Positions 1 to 9,394 of a stretch of 64,000 nucleotides of DNA are shown piece after piece (position 1 is the first letter of the stretch; every line of letters begins with the position of its first letter). Where the stretch lies: NCBI RefSeq assembly GCF_023101685.1, contig NZ_CP082164.1:6696001-6760000 (forward strand). Direction: 5' to 3'. Made by a program: the position numbers and the translations under genes. Under the pieces are notes generated by a model, which worked only from the letters and a program-made list of their open reading frames with translations, was not told the DNA's origin and searched no databases. Origin of the DNA: Bradyrhizobium sp. 186. GTDB lineage: Bacteria; Pseudomonadota; Alphaproteobacteria; Rhizobiales; Xanthobacteraceae.

Positions 1-92
1 TTTCAGTCAACCCTCTTTGGTCCCCGAGCCTCGCCTTCTAGCGCCCTCCCGCGCCGTTTGCCAAGCGCCTTACGCACAGGAAAACGCTGGCT

Positions 93-1262
93 TCAGGCCG
101 GAGCGGCGGCCGACCGCGGCCGGGTCAGCACGACGATGATCAGCGCCAGCACCACGAAACCGACCGCCACAAAGCCGAGCAGGTGCAGCAGTTCGCGGGC
201 GAACAGCAGTCCGCCGATGGCAGAGCCGACAGCCTGGCCGATATAAAGGACGGACGTGTTGAGCGCGACAGTCGCCGATGCAAGCGGTGGTGCGGCCGCG
301 ACCAGCCGGACCTGCTGCATCGAATTGGTCGAGGCAAAGCCCAGTCCCCAGATCGCGACCGCGAACGCCATCAAGACGAGGGTGCCGGCGCTCAGCGCCC
401 ACCCCGTGATGCCCGCAAGCAACAGGCAGGTGAACAGCAGCGAGGTCCGGTAGGGGCCCCAGGTATCGACGATGCGGGTTGCGATGGCGACGCCGAGAAA
501 GCCGCAGACGCCATAGATGCCGAACACCATGCCGATCGCATCCGGGCTCGCCTCGGTCAGCTTCTTGAGCAGCGGGCCCATAAAGGTGAACACCACGAAC
601 TGCCCGGACATTTGCAGCATCGTGACCGCGAGCAGGAGCAGAATCGTTCTGCTGCGGCCGACCTCGGCCCAGGTCTTCAAATCCACCGGCGTGCCCTTCA
701 AGCCGCCAGGCAGACGCATCAGCAGCAACAGGAAACTGATGCAGCCGAGCGCGCCGATCCCACCATGAGCCGCACGCCAGCCATAGCGGCTGGCGATGAA
801 GGTGATCAGCGGAAGACCGACGGCGGCGGCTAACGACCAGCCGAGAAAGATATAGGCAATCGTGCTGCCGCGCCGCTCCACCGGCACGATCAGCGCCGCC
901 GTACCGGCAGCCTGCGGCGTATAGAGCGCACCAACGGCGAGCATCACCAGGCGGATGACGAGGAGGTTCGTGTAGTCGGGTGCAAATGCCGAGGCGAGAT
1001 TGCCGACGGCGAGCACCGCCAGCGTCGTCGTGAGCAGCGTGCGCCGTTCGATGTGGCTGGTCAGCCAGGCCGTCAGCGGCGAGCCAAGGCACAGCGTGAT
1101 CGCGCCGAACGTGATCAGAAGCCCGGCCGCGTGGATGCTGATCCCGAGCCCTGCAGATAATTCCGGCAGCATGCCCGCGGGCGCCAGAACCGAGCAGCCG
1201 GTGACGATATTGCCGAGCATCAGGGCGGTTGGCACGAAACGGCCGGCACTGGACTTTTTCAT
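93..1262 (-). CDS. MFS transporter (AraJ/YdhP-like drug or sugar efflux)
   Basis: Inner-membrane major facilitator protein of about 389 residues with twelve hydrophobic segments. The first helix begins ALMLGNIVTGCSVLAPAGML, and the loop after TM2 carries basic residues (TSHIERRT), as in proton-driven exporters of the AraJ/YdhP type. I chose the ATG at 1260-1262 (MKKSSAGRF) because the upstream extension to 1370 is hydrophilic, rich in arginine and overlaps the promoter side of thrS. It is transcribed divergently from thrS. The family and membrane location are clear from the sequence; the substrate cannot be deduced. Confidence 0.85.
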   Translation of the reverse strand: MKKSSAGRFVPTALMLGNIVTGCSVLAPAGMLPELSAGLGISIHAAGLLITFGAITLCLGSPLTAWLTSHIERRTLLTTTLAVLAVGNLASAFAPDYTNLLVIRLVMLAVGALYTPQAAGTAALIVPVERRGSTIAYIFLGWSLAAAVGLPLITFIASRYGWRAAHGGIGALGCISFLLLLMRLPGGLKGTPVDLKTWAEVGRSRTILLLLAVTMLQMSGQFVVFTFMGPLLKKLTEASPDAIGMVFGIYGVCGFLGVAIATRIVDTWGPYRTSLLFTCLLLAGITGWALSAGTLVLMAFAVAIWGLGFASTNSMQQVRLVAAAPPLASATVALNTSVLYIGQAVGSAIGGLLFARELLHLLGFVAVGFVVLALIIVVLTRPRSAAAPA

Positions 1263-1447
1263 GCAAGTGCATGTAGCGGAGACCCGCGGCCGGTTAAAGG
1301 GCCCGCGCGAAATAGTTGGTGCACCGTCACGGCTTTTGCGCGCCACTTTCTTGGAATTGCCGGATTGCACAGGCCGAATCGCCTGATATATCGCTCGTTC
1401 CCGCTTACCTGCGCTCGTTCGCAGGAGTGAGCCTCAGGAGAAAAGCA

Positions 1448-3496
1448 ATGACCGACCAGCCCAAGTCCGAGTCCGGCTTCCAATACAGCCTCAGCAATCT
1501 GAGACCCGTGACCCCTCCGGAAAAAATCACCCTCACCTTCCCCGATGGCGCCCGGCGCGAATACGCCAAGAGCACCACCGGCATGGAGATCGCCAAGGGC
1601 ATCTCGCCGTCGCTGGCCAAGCGCACGGTAGCGATGGCGCTCGACGGCGAGCTCGCCGACCTCAACGATCCTATCGAGAACGACGCCAAGATCGAACTGG
1701 TCAACCGCGACGATCCGCGCGCGCTCGAATTGATCCGCCACGACTGCGCGCACGTGCTGGCGGAAGCCGTGCAATCGCTGTGGCCGGGCACCCAGGTCAC
1801 CATCGGTCCGGTGATCGAGAACGGTTTCTACTACGACTTCTTCCGCAACGAGCCGTTCACGCCGGAAGACTTTGCCGCGATCGAGAAGAAGATGCGCGAG
1901 CTCATCGCGCGCGACAAGCCTTTTACGAAAGAGGTTTGGGATCGCGAAAAAACAAAACAGGTGTTCCGCGACAAGGGCGAGGCGTTCAAGGTCGAGCTGG
2001 TCGATGCCATTCCCGGCAACGAGCCGATCAAGATCTATTACCAGGGCGACTGGTTCGATCTGTGCCGCGGCCCGCACATGACCTCGACCGGCAAGGTTGG
2101 CAGCGCCTTCAAATTGATGAAGGTGGCCGGCGCCTATTGGCGCGGTGACAGCAACAACCCGATGCTGACCCGCATCTACGGCACCGCCTTTGCCAAGCAG
2201 GAGGACCTCGACGCTTACCTCAAGCAGATCGAGGAAGCCGAAAAGCGCGACCATCGCAAGCTCGGGCGCGAGCTCGACCTCTTCCACTTCCAGGAGGAAG
2301 GCCCGGGCGTCGTGTTCTGGCACCCGAAGGGCTGGACCGTCTTCCAGCAGCTCATCGCCTATATGCGCCGGCGCCTGACCGGCGACTACAACGAGGTCAA
2401 CGCGCCGCAGATCCTCGACAAGTCCTTGTGGGAGACCTCCGGCCACTGGGGCTGGTATCGCGAGAACATGTTCGCGGCGCAGTCGGCCGGTGACGAGGCC
2501 GAGGACAAGCGCTGGTTCGCGCTGAAGCCGATGAACTGCCCCGGCCACGTGCAGATCTTCAAGCATGGCCTGAAGAGCTACCGCGACCTTCCGCTTCGCC
2601 TCGCCGAGTTCGGCGTGGTGCATCGCTACGAGCCCTCCGGCGCCATGCACGGCCTGATGCGCGTGCGCGGCTTCACCCAGGACGATGCGCATATCTTCTG
2701 CACCGAGGATCAGCTCGCCGAGGAATGCCTGAAGATCAACGATCTCATTCTGTCGACCTATGCTGACTTCGGCTTCACCGGCGATCTCACGGTGAAGCTC
2801 TCGACCCGGCCCGACAAGCGCGTCGGCACGGACGCGATGTGGGATCACGCCGAGCGCGTGATGGCGACGGTGCTGCGCGAGATCCAGTCGCAGAACAATC
2901 ACATCAAGACCGAGATCAATCCGGGCGAAGGCGCGTTCTACGGGCCGAAGTTCGAATATGTGCTGCGCGACGCCATCGGCCGCGACTGGCAGTGCGGCAC
3001 CACGCAGGTCGACTTCAACCTGCCGGAGCGGTTCGGCGCTTTCTACATCGATCATGACGGTGGCAAGAAGCCGCCGGTGATGGTGCATCGCGCGATTTGC
3101 GGCTCGATGGAGCGCTACATCGGCATCCTGATCGAGCACTATGCCGGCAACTTCCCGCTCTGGCTCTCGCCGGTGCAGGCGGTGGTCACGACCATCACCT
3201 CGGAAGGCGACGAGTATGCCAAGCAGGTCCTGGACGCCGCGCGGCGCGCGGGGCTTCGGGTCGAGATCGACCTGCGCAACGAGAAGATCAACTACAAGGT
3301 CCGCGAGCACTCGCTGGCCAAGATCCCGGCGCTGCTTGTGGTCGGCAAAAAGGAAGCCGAGACGCACTCGGTCTCCGTCCGCCGGCTCGGCAGCGACGGG
3401 CAGAAGGTGATGCCGACGGCCGAGGCGATCGCAGCCCTGGTCGAGGAGGCCACCCCGCCGGATGTCGCGCGGATGCGGGCGGCTGCGACGGCCTGA
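1448..3496 (+). CDS. thrS: Threonine--tRNA ligase
   Basis: Cytoplasmic class II aminoacyl-tRNA synthetase charging tRNA-Thr, 682 residues, full family length. Domains in order: TGS (about 20-85), editing domain with the HDCAH metal motif at 98-102, catalytic core with MNCPGH (zinc-ligand Cys near 364), class II motif 2 around [20 protein letters not shown], motif 3 [13 protein letters not shown] starting near 552, and a C-terminal anticodon-binding domain. Start chosen at the ATG at 1448 because it follows an AGGAG ribosome site at about 1436-1440 and begins the conserved TGS lead-in. The open frame extends upstream to 1316 but that part is not family-like. Essential housekeeping gene, intact. 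Confidence 0.98.
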   Translation: MTDQPKSESGFQYSLSNLRPVTPPEKITLTFPDGARREYAKSTTGMEIAKGISPSLAKRTVAMALDGELADLNDPIENDAKIELVNRDDPRALELIRHDCAHVLAEAVQSLWPGTQVTIGPVIENGFYYDFFRNEPFTPEDFAAIEKKMRELIARDKPFTKEVWDREKTKQVFRDKGEAFKVELVDAIPGNEPIKIYYQGDWFDLCRGPHMTSTGKVGSAFKLMKVAGAYWRGDSNNPMLTRIYGTAFAKQEDLDAYLKQIEEAEKRDHRKLGRELDLFHFQEEGPGVVFWHPKGWTVFQQLIAYMRRRLTGDYNEVNAPQILDKSLWETSGHWGWYRENMFAAQSAGDEAEDKRWFALKPMNCPGHVQIFKHGLKSYRDLPLRLAEFGVVHRYEPSGAMHGLMRVRGFTQDDAHIFCTEDQLAEECLKINDLILSTYADFGFTGDLTVKLSTRPDKRVGTDAMWDHAERVMATVLREIQSQNNHIKTEINPGEGAFYGPKFEYVLRDAIGRDWQCGTTQVDFNLPERFGAFYIDHDGGKKPPVMVHRAICGSMERYIGILIEHYAGNFPLWLSPVQAVVTTITSEGDEYAKQVLDAARRAGLRVEIDLRNEKINYKVREHSLAKIPALLVVGKKEAETHSVSVRRLGSDGQKVMPTAEAIAALVEEATPPDVARMRAAATA

Positions 3497-3503
3497 TCAG
3501 CGA

Positions 3504-3878
3504 TTAGGCGGCCCGATCCTGCCCGACTTTAATGAGGGACTCTGCGGGAATGCCGAGTCCCTCATGCAGCCGTCTAATCATGTTGAGCGTCAATTCACGC
3601 CGGCGGTTGAGCACTTCATGAACCCGATTTCGGCTGCCGATAAAAGGAATTAGGTCGCGCGGCTGCAAGCCGCTCTGCTCCATATGATATTTGATCGCTT
3701 CGACTGGATCCGGAAGATCCAGCCGGTAGCACTTTCGCTCCCACGCCTCCACCAGCGTGACAAGTACGTCAAGCCGATCCCCCTCAGGTGAATTGCGCCG
3801 GGCGTTCATCAGCGTCTCGATCTCTCTGAGTACGCGGCGATATTCACGGTTGGACTTGATTGGTGCGACTTCCATCAT
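3504..3878 (-). CDS. higA: HigA-like antitoxin (HTH)
   Basis: Antitoxin of a type II HigBA module, 124 residues, expected to bind and neutralise HigB and to repress the operon. The C-terminal half holds an XRE-type helix-turn-helix region with the typical sequence LQPRDLIPFIGSRNRVHEVL followed by RRELTLNMIRRLHEGLGIP. Start at the paired ATGs at 3873-3878, preceded by GGAGGGCC, a clear ribosome site. It overlaps the 3' end of higB by about 35 bases, so the two are translationally coupled in the toxin-first order usual for HigBA. The gene lies convergent to thrS, whose stop is only a few bases away. Confidence 0.85.
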   Translation of the reverse strand: MMEVAPIKSNREYRRVLREIETLMNARRNSPEGDRLDVLVTLVEAWERKCYRLDLPDPVEAIKYHMEQSGLQPRDLIPFIGSRNRVHEVLNRRRELTLNMIRRLHEGLGIPAESLIKVGQDRAA

Positions 3879-4188
3879 TGGCCCTCCAAATTGTTTGCGC
3901 GTCGATGGCGTCATATTGCCGGTGTGTTCCGACGAAGCGGATATAGACCACGCGGTATGGATAGTTGATCCAGACCACGACGCGATATTTATTGCCGGCG
4001 ACATTGAAGACGACACGGCCATCCCTGAGGATGCCAGCGTTGCGGACGTCCCTTTTGACATCTGCGGGCTTCGCCCAATCAGCCTGCTTCACCTGCCGGA
4101 ACCAGGCCATCAACGGCTCACGGGCATCGGAGACTTCGGCACCCCGATCAAGAAACGCCTTGATCGTGCTCAACGCTATGATCCTCAT
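3844..4188 (-). CDS. higB: HigB-like mRNA interferase toxin
   Basis: Toxin of the HigBA pair, 114 residues, RelE-superfamily ribosome-dependent mRNA endonuclease by family knowledge. The diagnostic run is present: MRIIALSTIKAFLDR at the start, then ADVKRDVRNAGILRDGRVVF, NVAGNKYRVVV and FVGTHRQYDAIDA near the end. The start was set at the ATG at 4188 by comparison with the family; ATGs at 4197 and 4227 are possible, but the latter would lie on top of the palindromic operator. No truncation is visible, so the pair could be active. Confidence 0.88.
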   Translation of the reverse strand: MRIIALSTIKAFLDRGAEVSDAREPLMAWFRQVKQADWAKPADVKRDVRNAGILRDGRVVFNVAGNKYRVVVWINYPYRVVYIRFVGTHRQYDAIDAQTIWRANDGSRTNQVQP

Positions 4189-4206
4189 TCGAGACATCTT
4201 AACATA

Positions 4207-4221
4207 GTCCCAAATTGGGAC
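4207..4221. promoter_or_regulatory. Palindromic operator upstream of higBA
   Basis: GTCCCAAATTGGGAC is a perfect inverted repeat with seven-base arms around one base, 19 bases upstream of the chosen higB start. Its position is what is expected for the HigA (or HigAB) autoregulatory site. The role is inferred from position. Confidence 0.55.
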
Positions 4222-4334
4222 CAACACTTTTCAACCTGTGCAGAAGCCGTCCTGATAATCCCTCTAAAATCCCTTCCAATTGCCTTCGGGCAACCCTATC
4301 TCGGGCGAGAAACAGCGACCAAGAGGAAGCCCCC

Positions 4335-4898
4335 GTGCCCGACGCCATCGAACTCCTGAAGACCCGCCGCTCGGTCAAGCCGCGCGAGATGACCGGGCCC
4401 GGTCCCTCGCCGGCTGAGATCGAGACCATTTTGACCATCGGCGCCCGCGTGCCCGACCATGGCAAGCTCGCGCCCTGGCGCTTCATCATCTTCGAGGGCG
4501 AGGGCCGGCAGCGCGCCGGCGAGGTGATCGCGAAGGTGTTTGCCCGGAAGAATCCGGGTGCGCCCGCGGCCGATGTCGAGACCGAGCGGAAACGCCTCAC
4601 CGACGCGCCGCTGGTGATCGGCATCGTCAGCTTCACCAGGCCGCATCCGAAGGTGCCGGCCTTCGAGCAGGAATTGTCGGCGGGCGCCAGCGCCATGAAC
4701 ATCGTCACGGCCGCGACCGCCCTCGGCTACGGCGCCTGCTGGCTGACCGGTTGGTTCGCCTTCGATCGCGACGTACTGGACGGGCTTGGCCTGAAGCCGG
4801 ATGAGAAGCTCGCAGGCTTTGTGCACATCGGCAAGCCGACCAAGCCGAGCGAGGATCGCCCGCGACCGGTCCTTTCTGAAATCGTGACCCGGTTTTAA
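4335..4898 (+). CDS. Nitroreductase family protein (YdjA-like)
   Basis: FMN-dependent NAD(P)H nitroreductase-fold protein of 187 residues, short like the YdjA subgroup. Visible family features are the N-terminal RRSVKPREM FMN-binding arginines, ARVPDHGKLAPWRFII (the A-P-D-H-x-K-L-x-P-W signature) and the C-terminal glycine-rich AATALGYGACWLTGWFAFD. Start chosen at the GTG at 4335, which is preceded by AAGAGGAAG; the longer frame from 4215 adds residues not seen in the family. Cytoplasmic flavoenzyme; the physiological substrate cannot be read from sequence. Confidence 0.88.
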   Translation: MPDAIELLKTRRSVKPREMTGPGPSPAEIETILTIGARVPDHGKLAPWRFIIFEGEGRQRAGEVIAKVFARKNPGAPAADVETERKRLTDAPLVIGIVSFTRPHPKVPAFEQELSAGASAMNIVTAATALGYGACWLTGWFAFDRDVLDGLGLKPDEKLAGFVHIGKPTKPSEDRPRPVLSEIVTRF

Positions 4899-4961
4899 TC
4901 GAAGTCTTGTTGACGGCTCGAACGTCTTGCGGCTTTGTTCCCGGGCAGGGAGGAAGCCCGG

Positions 4962-6230
4962 ATGAGACGGCGCGAATTTCTGGTCGGGGCCGCGCTGTTG
5001 GCCGGCACGATGGCACGAAGCCGGGCCGCCAACATCCCTCCGCCTGCGGCCAACGGGCTCGACCGCATCACCGCATTCTTTGACAACGAGATGACGAGCG
5101 GCCGGCTGCCCGGCGCCGTGATTCTGGTCCAGCAGCACGGCAAGCCGGTCTATCTGAAGACATTCGGCGTGCGCGACGTCAGGACCGGCCTTGCGATGAC
5201 GCCGGACACGATCTTTGCCATCCACTCGATGACCAAGCCGATCACGTGCCTTGGCGCCATGATGCTGATCGATGAGGGCAAGCTCGCGCTCGCCGATCCC
5301 GTGTCGAAATACATCCCCCTCTTTGCCGATACCAAGGTGGGACTGGAGGTCACCAATCCCGACGGCACGCTGAAGGTGGATCTCGTGCCACCGCTCCGTC
5401 CCGTCAATATCGAGGATTTGCTGCGGCACACGTCGGGGATCAGCTACGATTACATCGGCGGCAAATGGGTCGAGCAGGCCTACAAGGCCGCGGATATTTT
5501 CGAAGGTCCTTTCAACAACAGGGAGTTCGCCGACCGGATCGCAAAACTGCCGCTGGCGCGGCAGCCGGGGACGCTGTGGCGCTATGGCCATTCCACCGAC
5601 GTGCTCGGCAGCGTCATCGAGATCATTTCCGGGCAGACGCTCTACGAATTCCTGAAGCGACGCATCTTCGACCCGCTCGGCATGAACAGCACCAAATTCG
5701 TGCTGGCGATGGAAGACGAGCTTGCGCGGATGGCGCGGCCGCTGCCGAAAGACTACATCCTGCTCGCCGCCGAGCGCGAGCGCCTTGACCATCCTGAATG
5801 GCAGTCGGGTGGCGGCGGCCTGCTCTCGACCATCACCGATTATCAGCGCTTTTCGCAAATGCTGCTGAACGGCGGCGAGTTCGACGGCAAGCGCTACTTG
5901 AGCCTGGCCGCGTTCAAGGCCATGACCACCGATCACGTCGGGCCCGGCTCCGGTGTCGGGCGCGACTATTTCTATTTCCCGGGCGACGGCTTCGGCTATG
6001 GCTACGGCCTTGCCGTGCGCACCGACCCCGGCAACGCGAAACCGCCGCCGCCGGGCTCGATCGGCGAGTTGAAGTGGGACTCGGGCAGCGGCACCTATTT
6101 CGGCGTCGATCCCAAGCTCGACATGGTCTACCTCATGATGCAGCAGACCCAGAACGAGCGCAGCCGCATCACGCCCGCCTTCAAGGCGCTGGTCTACGAC
6201 TGCTTCCCGCCCGAACTACGCCGCCCGTGA
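4962..6230 (+). CDS. Exported serine hydrolase, class C beta-lactamase family
   Basis: 422-residue penicillin-binding-protein/esterase-type hydrolase. The N-terminus MRRREFLVGAALLAG followed by an Ala-rich stretch is a twin-arginine signal, so it should act in the periplasm. The SxxK nucleophile motif is SMTK at about residues 89-92, and a tyrosine motif lies in TSGISYDY near residue 160. The C-terminal part has GGGGLLSTITDYQRF and WDSGSGTYFG, usual for the family (HxG replaced by a GSGTY form). Start by the GGGAGGAAG ribosome site at 4948-4956. The 3' end overlaps the convergent GGDEF/EAL gene by 15 bases. Likely an esterase or D-aminopeptidase-like enzyme rather than a resistance enzyme. 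Confidence 0.88.
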   Translation: MRRREFLVGAALLAGTMARSRAANIPPPAANGLDRITAFFDNEMTSGRLPGAVILVQQHGKPVYLKTFGVRDVRTGLAMTPDTIFAIHSMTKPITCLGAMMLIDEGKLALADPVSKYIPLFADTKVGLEVTNPDGTLKVDLVPPLRPVNIEDLLRHTSGISYDYIGGKWVEQAYKAADIFEGPFNNREFADRIAKLPLARQPGTLWRYGHSTDVLGSVIEIISGQTLYEFLKRRIFDPLGMNSTKFVLAMEDELARMARPLPKDYILLAAERERLDHPEWQSGGGGLLSTITDYQRFSQMLLNGGEFDGKRYLSLAAFKAMTTDHVGPGSGVGRDYFYFPGDGFGYGYGLAVRTDPGNAKPPPPGSIGELKWDSGSGTYFGVDPKLDMVYLMMQQTQNERSRITPAFKALVYDCFPPELRRP

Positions 6231-8679
6231 CGCGCGCTGGCCGAAATCGGCGAGCAGTTTTGCGATTTCGGCAGCAGGCCGCGCCGCGCTGAACAGGAAA
6301 CCCTGCACCTCGTTGCAGCCCTCGGCGCGCAGCCATTCGAGCTGATCCTCGGTCTCGACGCCTTCCGCAGTCGTGGTGATGTTGAGGCTGCGGCCGAGCC
6401 CCGAGATCGCGCGCACGATCGCGACGCAATCGGGCCCGTTGCGCCAAGTCCTTGACGAAGGAGCGGTCGATCTTGATCTTGTCGAAGGGGAAGCTTCTGA
6501 GATAGCTGAGGCTGGAATAACCGGTGCCGAAATCATCCATGGAAATGCTGACACCGAGCTCACGCAACTGATGCAATATTGCGAGATTGGCATCGGTCTC
6601 GGCCAGGAAGATCGACTCGGTGATCTCGAGCTCGAGCCGCTTCGGCGACAGGCCGGATTGCGCCAGCGCCGAGATCACGACCTGAACCAAATTGCGGCTG
6701 CGGAACTGCGCCGGCGACAGATTGACCGCGACCTTGACGTCGGCAGGCCATTTCACGGCTTCGGCGCACGCCTCGCGCAGCACCCACTCGCCGAGCTGGG
6801 AGATCAGGCCGATGTCCTCGGCAACCGGGATGAATTCCGCCGGCGAGATCATGCCCTTGTCGGGGTGCCGCCAGCGCAACAGCGATTCGAAGCCGGAGAT
6901 GCGGTCGGATACGATCGACACCAGCGGCTGGTAGTGCAGCTCGAACTCGCCATTGGCGAAGGCGCGGCGCAGATCGAGCTCCATGTCGCGACGCTTCTGC
7001 GCCTGGAGGTCCATCTCCCGCTCGAAGAAATGATGCACACCGCCGCCGTCGGACTTCGCCCGGTACAGCGCCATGTCGGCGTTGCGCATCAATTCCTCCG
7101 ACGTCGTGCCATCGCCCGGCGACAGCGCGATGCCGATGCTGGCGCCAATCACCATTTCCTGGCCATCGAGGTCATAGGGCGCCTTCAGCATGTCGATCAG
7201 CAACGTCGCACAGGCGCTGGCCTCGTTCGGTGAGACATCGGCCGCCAGGATCACGGCGAACTCGTCACCGCCAAGCCGTGCCGCGAGATTGGCGCCGCGG
7301 ACCGCGGTGGTCAGACGTTCAGCAACCTGCTTCAACAAGCGGTCGCCCGTCGGATGCCCGAAGGAATCGTTGATGTTCTTGAACAGGTCGAGGTCGATGT
7401 AGAGCACGCCGACCCGCTTGCCGCCGGCCTGGTCGAGCGACTGCTTCAGCCGCTCCTGGAAATATTCGCGGTTCGGCAGGTCGGTCAGCCCGTCATGGTG
7501 AGCCATGTGGGCGATCCGCGCCTCGGCCTTGCGCCGCTCGGTGATGTCCACCACCGCGACCAGATAGCCGTCGCGATCGTCGAAGGCAACGCGGCGGCCG
7601 AAGGTGAGCACCTCGATCTCGCTGCCGTCGGCGCGCAGATGCCGCCAGTTGCGCGAGGAATGATAGGTGTCGCCGATGCGCTCAAGCGCCTCGGCGTGGC
7701 TGTCCCATTCGTCCTCGGGCCATATCTCCGGCAGTGTCATGCGCAGGAAGGCGGCGCGGCTGTAGCCGTAATGCTGGACGGCGGCGTCGTTGACGCTGAG
7801 GAATTCCTTGGTCTGTCCGTCGAACACCCACATCGGCATCGGGTTGTTGTCGAACAGCAGGCGGAACGAGGCGTCGCGCCGTTTCAGCGCGGTGACATCC
7901 GAGATCGTCAGCGAGACAACGTCGGCGAAGGCGGTGGCGCTCAACCGGAGATTCCGGCCCTCGCTTTCGATCTCGATCTGTTCGCCGCGACCGCCGGAGA
8001 CGGCCTTGAGCAGAAACTTGATGATGTCGGGTGACGCGAGCAAATTGTCCCCCTCGCCGATCCGACGCCACAACAGGCCCGCGTTTGCGGCCTTCAGCAG
8101 CATGCCGGCGCTCTTGTTGTGATGCACGATTTGGAGATCGAACGGCTTGCCGCTGGCGTCACGCAGCGTCGCCAGCGAGACGACCGCGTCGTCAGTCGAG
8201 GAGAAGATCGCGTCCAGCAGATTGTATTGCGCACCGCGCTCGTTGATGTAGGCCCCGACCAGCGTGGCGCCCCAGCGCGAGGCGGTCGGCAGTGCCAGCA
8301 GATCGTAGGTCCTGACCATGCCGTCGCGCACGCAATGCGCACTCGCATGATGCGGTCGCCCGTTCTCGAGCGCGCTCGCCACCGCTTCCGACAGGGCCGT
8401 GGCGCAATCGGGCGAGAGCTCTGCGACCGGAATGTCCCAGCGCTCCTCGCCGAGCCATTTCTGCACGTAACGTCCGCTGCGCGACAATTCGAGCGCGCCG
8501 TCGCCCTTGAGCAGTGCGATGTGGTCGGCGAGCCGGCCGAGGCTGCCGAGCATCACGTCTTCGTAGCGCGGCAGCCGTTCGCCCGGCTTCAACGCGGCAC
8601 GCCATTTGCGCTGAAGCACCGGTATGTCGTCGAACATTTCGCTAGCCGGTTTTCCCGGCATCTTCTTCGCGGCAGTCAT
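6216..8679 (-). pseudogene. PAS-GGDEF-EAL cyclic-di-GMP protein, frameshifted in EAL
   Basis: Composite c-di-GMP turnover protein, roughly 820 codons. Order: N-terminal PAS-like sensor region beginning VLQRKWRAALKPGERLPRYE, a second PAS (FDNNPMPMWVFDGQTKEFLS), GGDEF with an intact ARLGGDEFAV site, and EAL with ESLLRW (ESL rather than EAL), EITESIF and DDFGTGYSSLSYL. The first frame runs to FVKDLAQRA and then turns to arginine-rich nonsense. The EAL tail (RNGPDCVAIVRAISGLGRS, TTTAEGVETEDQLEWL, stop at 6216) continues in another frame, so about two bases are missing near 6441-6447. Start at 8679 (MTAAKKMPG) is tentative; 8718 is the alternative. Cyclase activity may survive even if EAL is lost. 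Confidence 0.82.
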
Positions 8680-8916
8680 TGCAGTCCCCAACGCACTTTC
8701 CCGCCGCATCCAATGCAACCCCGCTTAATGGCTTGTAAAAAGCGCGCAGGCGCGGGTTGCAATCGGCGATTATGACAGTTTTAAATCAGGTGTTGGTTAG
8801 TGCGCGTTAGAGACTATGACAGTTTTGTTTGGTGGGCTGTTGTGACCACAATGTCGCGCGGCTCTCGGCGTCGTCCCGGCGAAGGCGGGGAGATATCTCG
8901 CGCAACTGCATCAACA

Positions 8917-8998
8917 CCGTCATTGCGAGCGCAGCGAAGCAATCCAGACTGCCACCGCGGAAAGACTCTGGATTGCTTCGCTGCGCTCGCAATGACGG
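8917..8998. repeat. Long palindromic intergenic repeat (Bradyrhizobium-type)
   Basis: Two 32-base arms, 8917-8948 and 8967-8998, are exact reverse complements around an 18-base spacer; the arm contains CATTGCGAGCGCAGCGAAGC. This is a dispersed palindromic repeat family known from Bradyrhizobium and relatives. It could fold as a strong hairpin in RNA. It lies in a gene-free stretch. Confidence 0.85.
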
Positions 8999-9059
8999 CA
9001 TGTGAGTGAGAGCGTCGCACTTGCGATTCGCATTTCCAATTGCGGACACACCTTCGCAT

Positions 9060-9290
9060 CCTCGCGGCGCATTTCACCCGAGCTTTGCTTCGTCGCCTTA
9101 CCCTCTCGAATGAAAGAGGGCGCAGGGAAGACCGGGAGCCGGCTGGCTCCCATGGCCCGCTATGCGCGAGGTAGGTTTGCGCTACAGTGCACAGCGGGAG
9201 AACCACAGGGCAGCCAGAACATCCCGGCCTTCCCTGCGCAGGGGAAAATTATGATGCGTATGGAGTTGTAGAGAGCTGCGTGGAGTATCT
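9060..9290. repeat. Remnant of a dispersed non-coding repeat upstream of the integrase
   Basis: The stretch between the palindrome and the integrase gene (about 9000-9394) holds no credible gene. Part of it (AAAGAGGGCGCAGGGAAGAC and downstream, to about 9250) resembles the long dispersed junk repeat common in Bradyrhizobium genomes. I looked for a tRNA that could have served as an integration target and did not find one. Confidence 0.35.
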
Positions 9291-9394
9291 AAATTATTGA
9301 TTTTACTAGAATTATCCCCGCATAATGCCATACGTATTCATCGGCATTCGCCGACATCATCGCGACACTTCGCGAGACACGGGGGGCAAATATC

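Noticed and set aside
1259..3367. 702-residue open frame antisense to thrS
   Set aside because: Mirror image of the highly biased thrS codons; composition is His/Leu/Val-rich with no family-like segment, and thrS is certain.
3534..3563. Inverted repeat GAGGGACTC/GAGTCCCTC as thrS terminator
   Set aside because: It lies inside the higA coding sequence and has no T-tract; coding symmetry is the simpler explanation.
4296..5936. 546-residue minus frame across the nitroreductase and hydrolase genes
   Set aside because: Shadow of two well-supported + strand genes; no ribosome site.
8700..9394. tRNA gene as integration site of the island
   Set aside because: No cloverleaf-compatible sequence was found before the integrase; the att site remains unknown.
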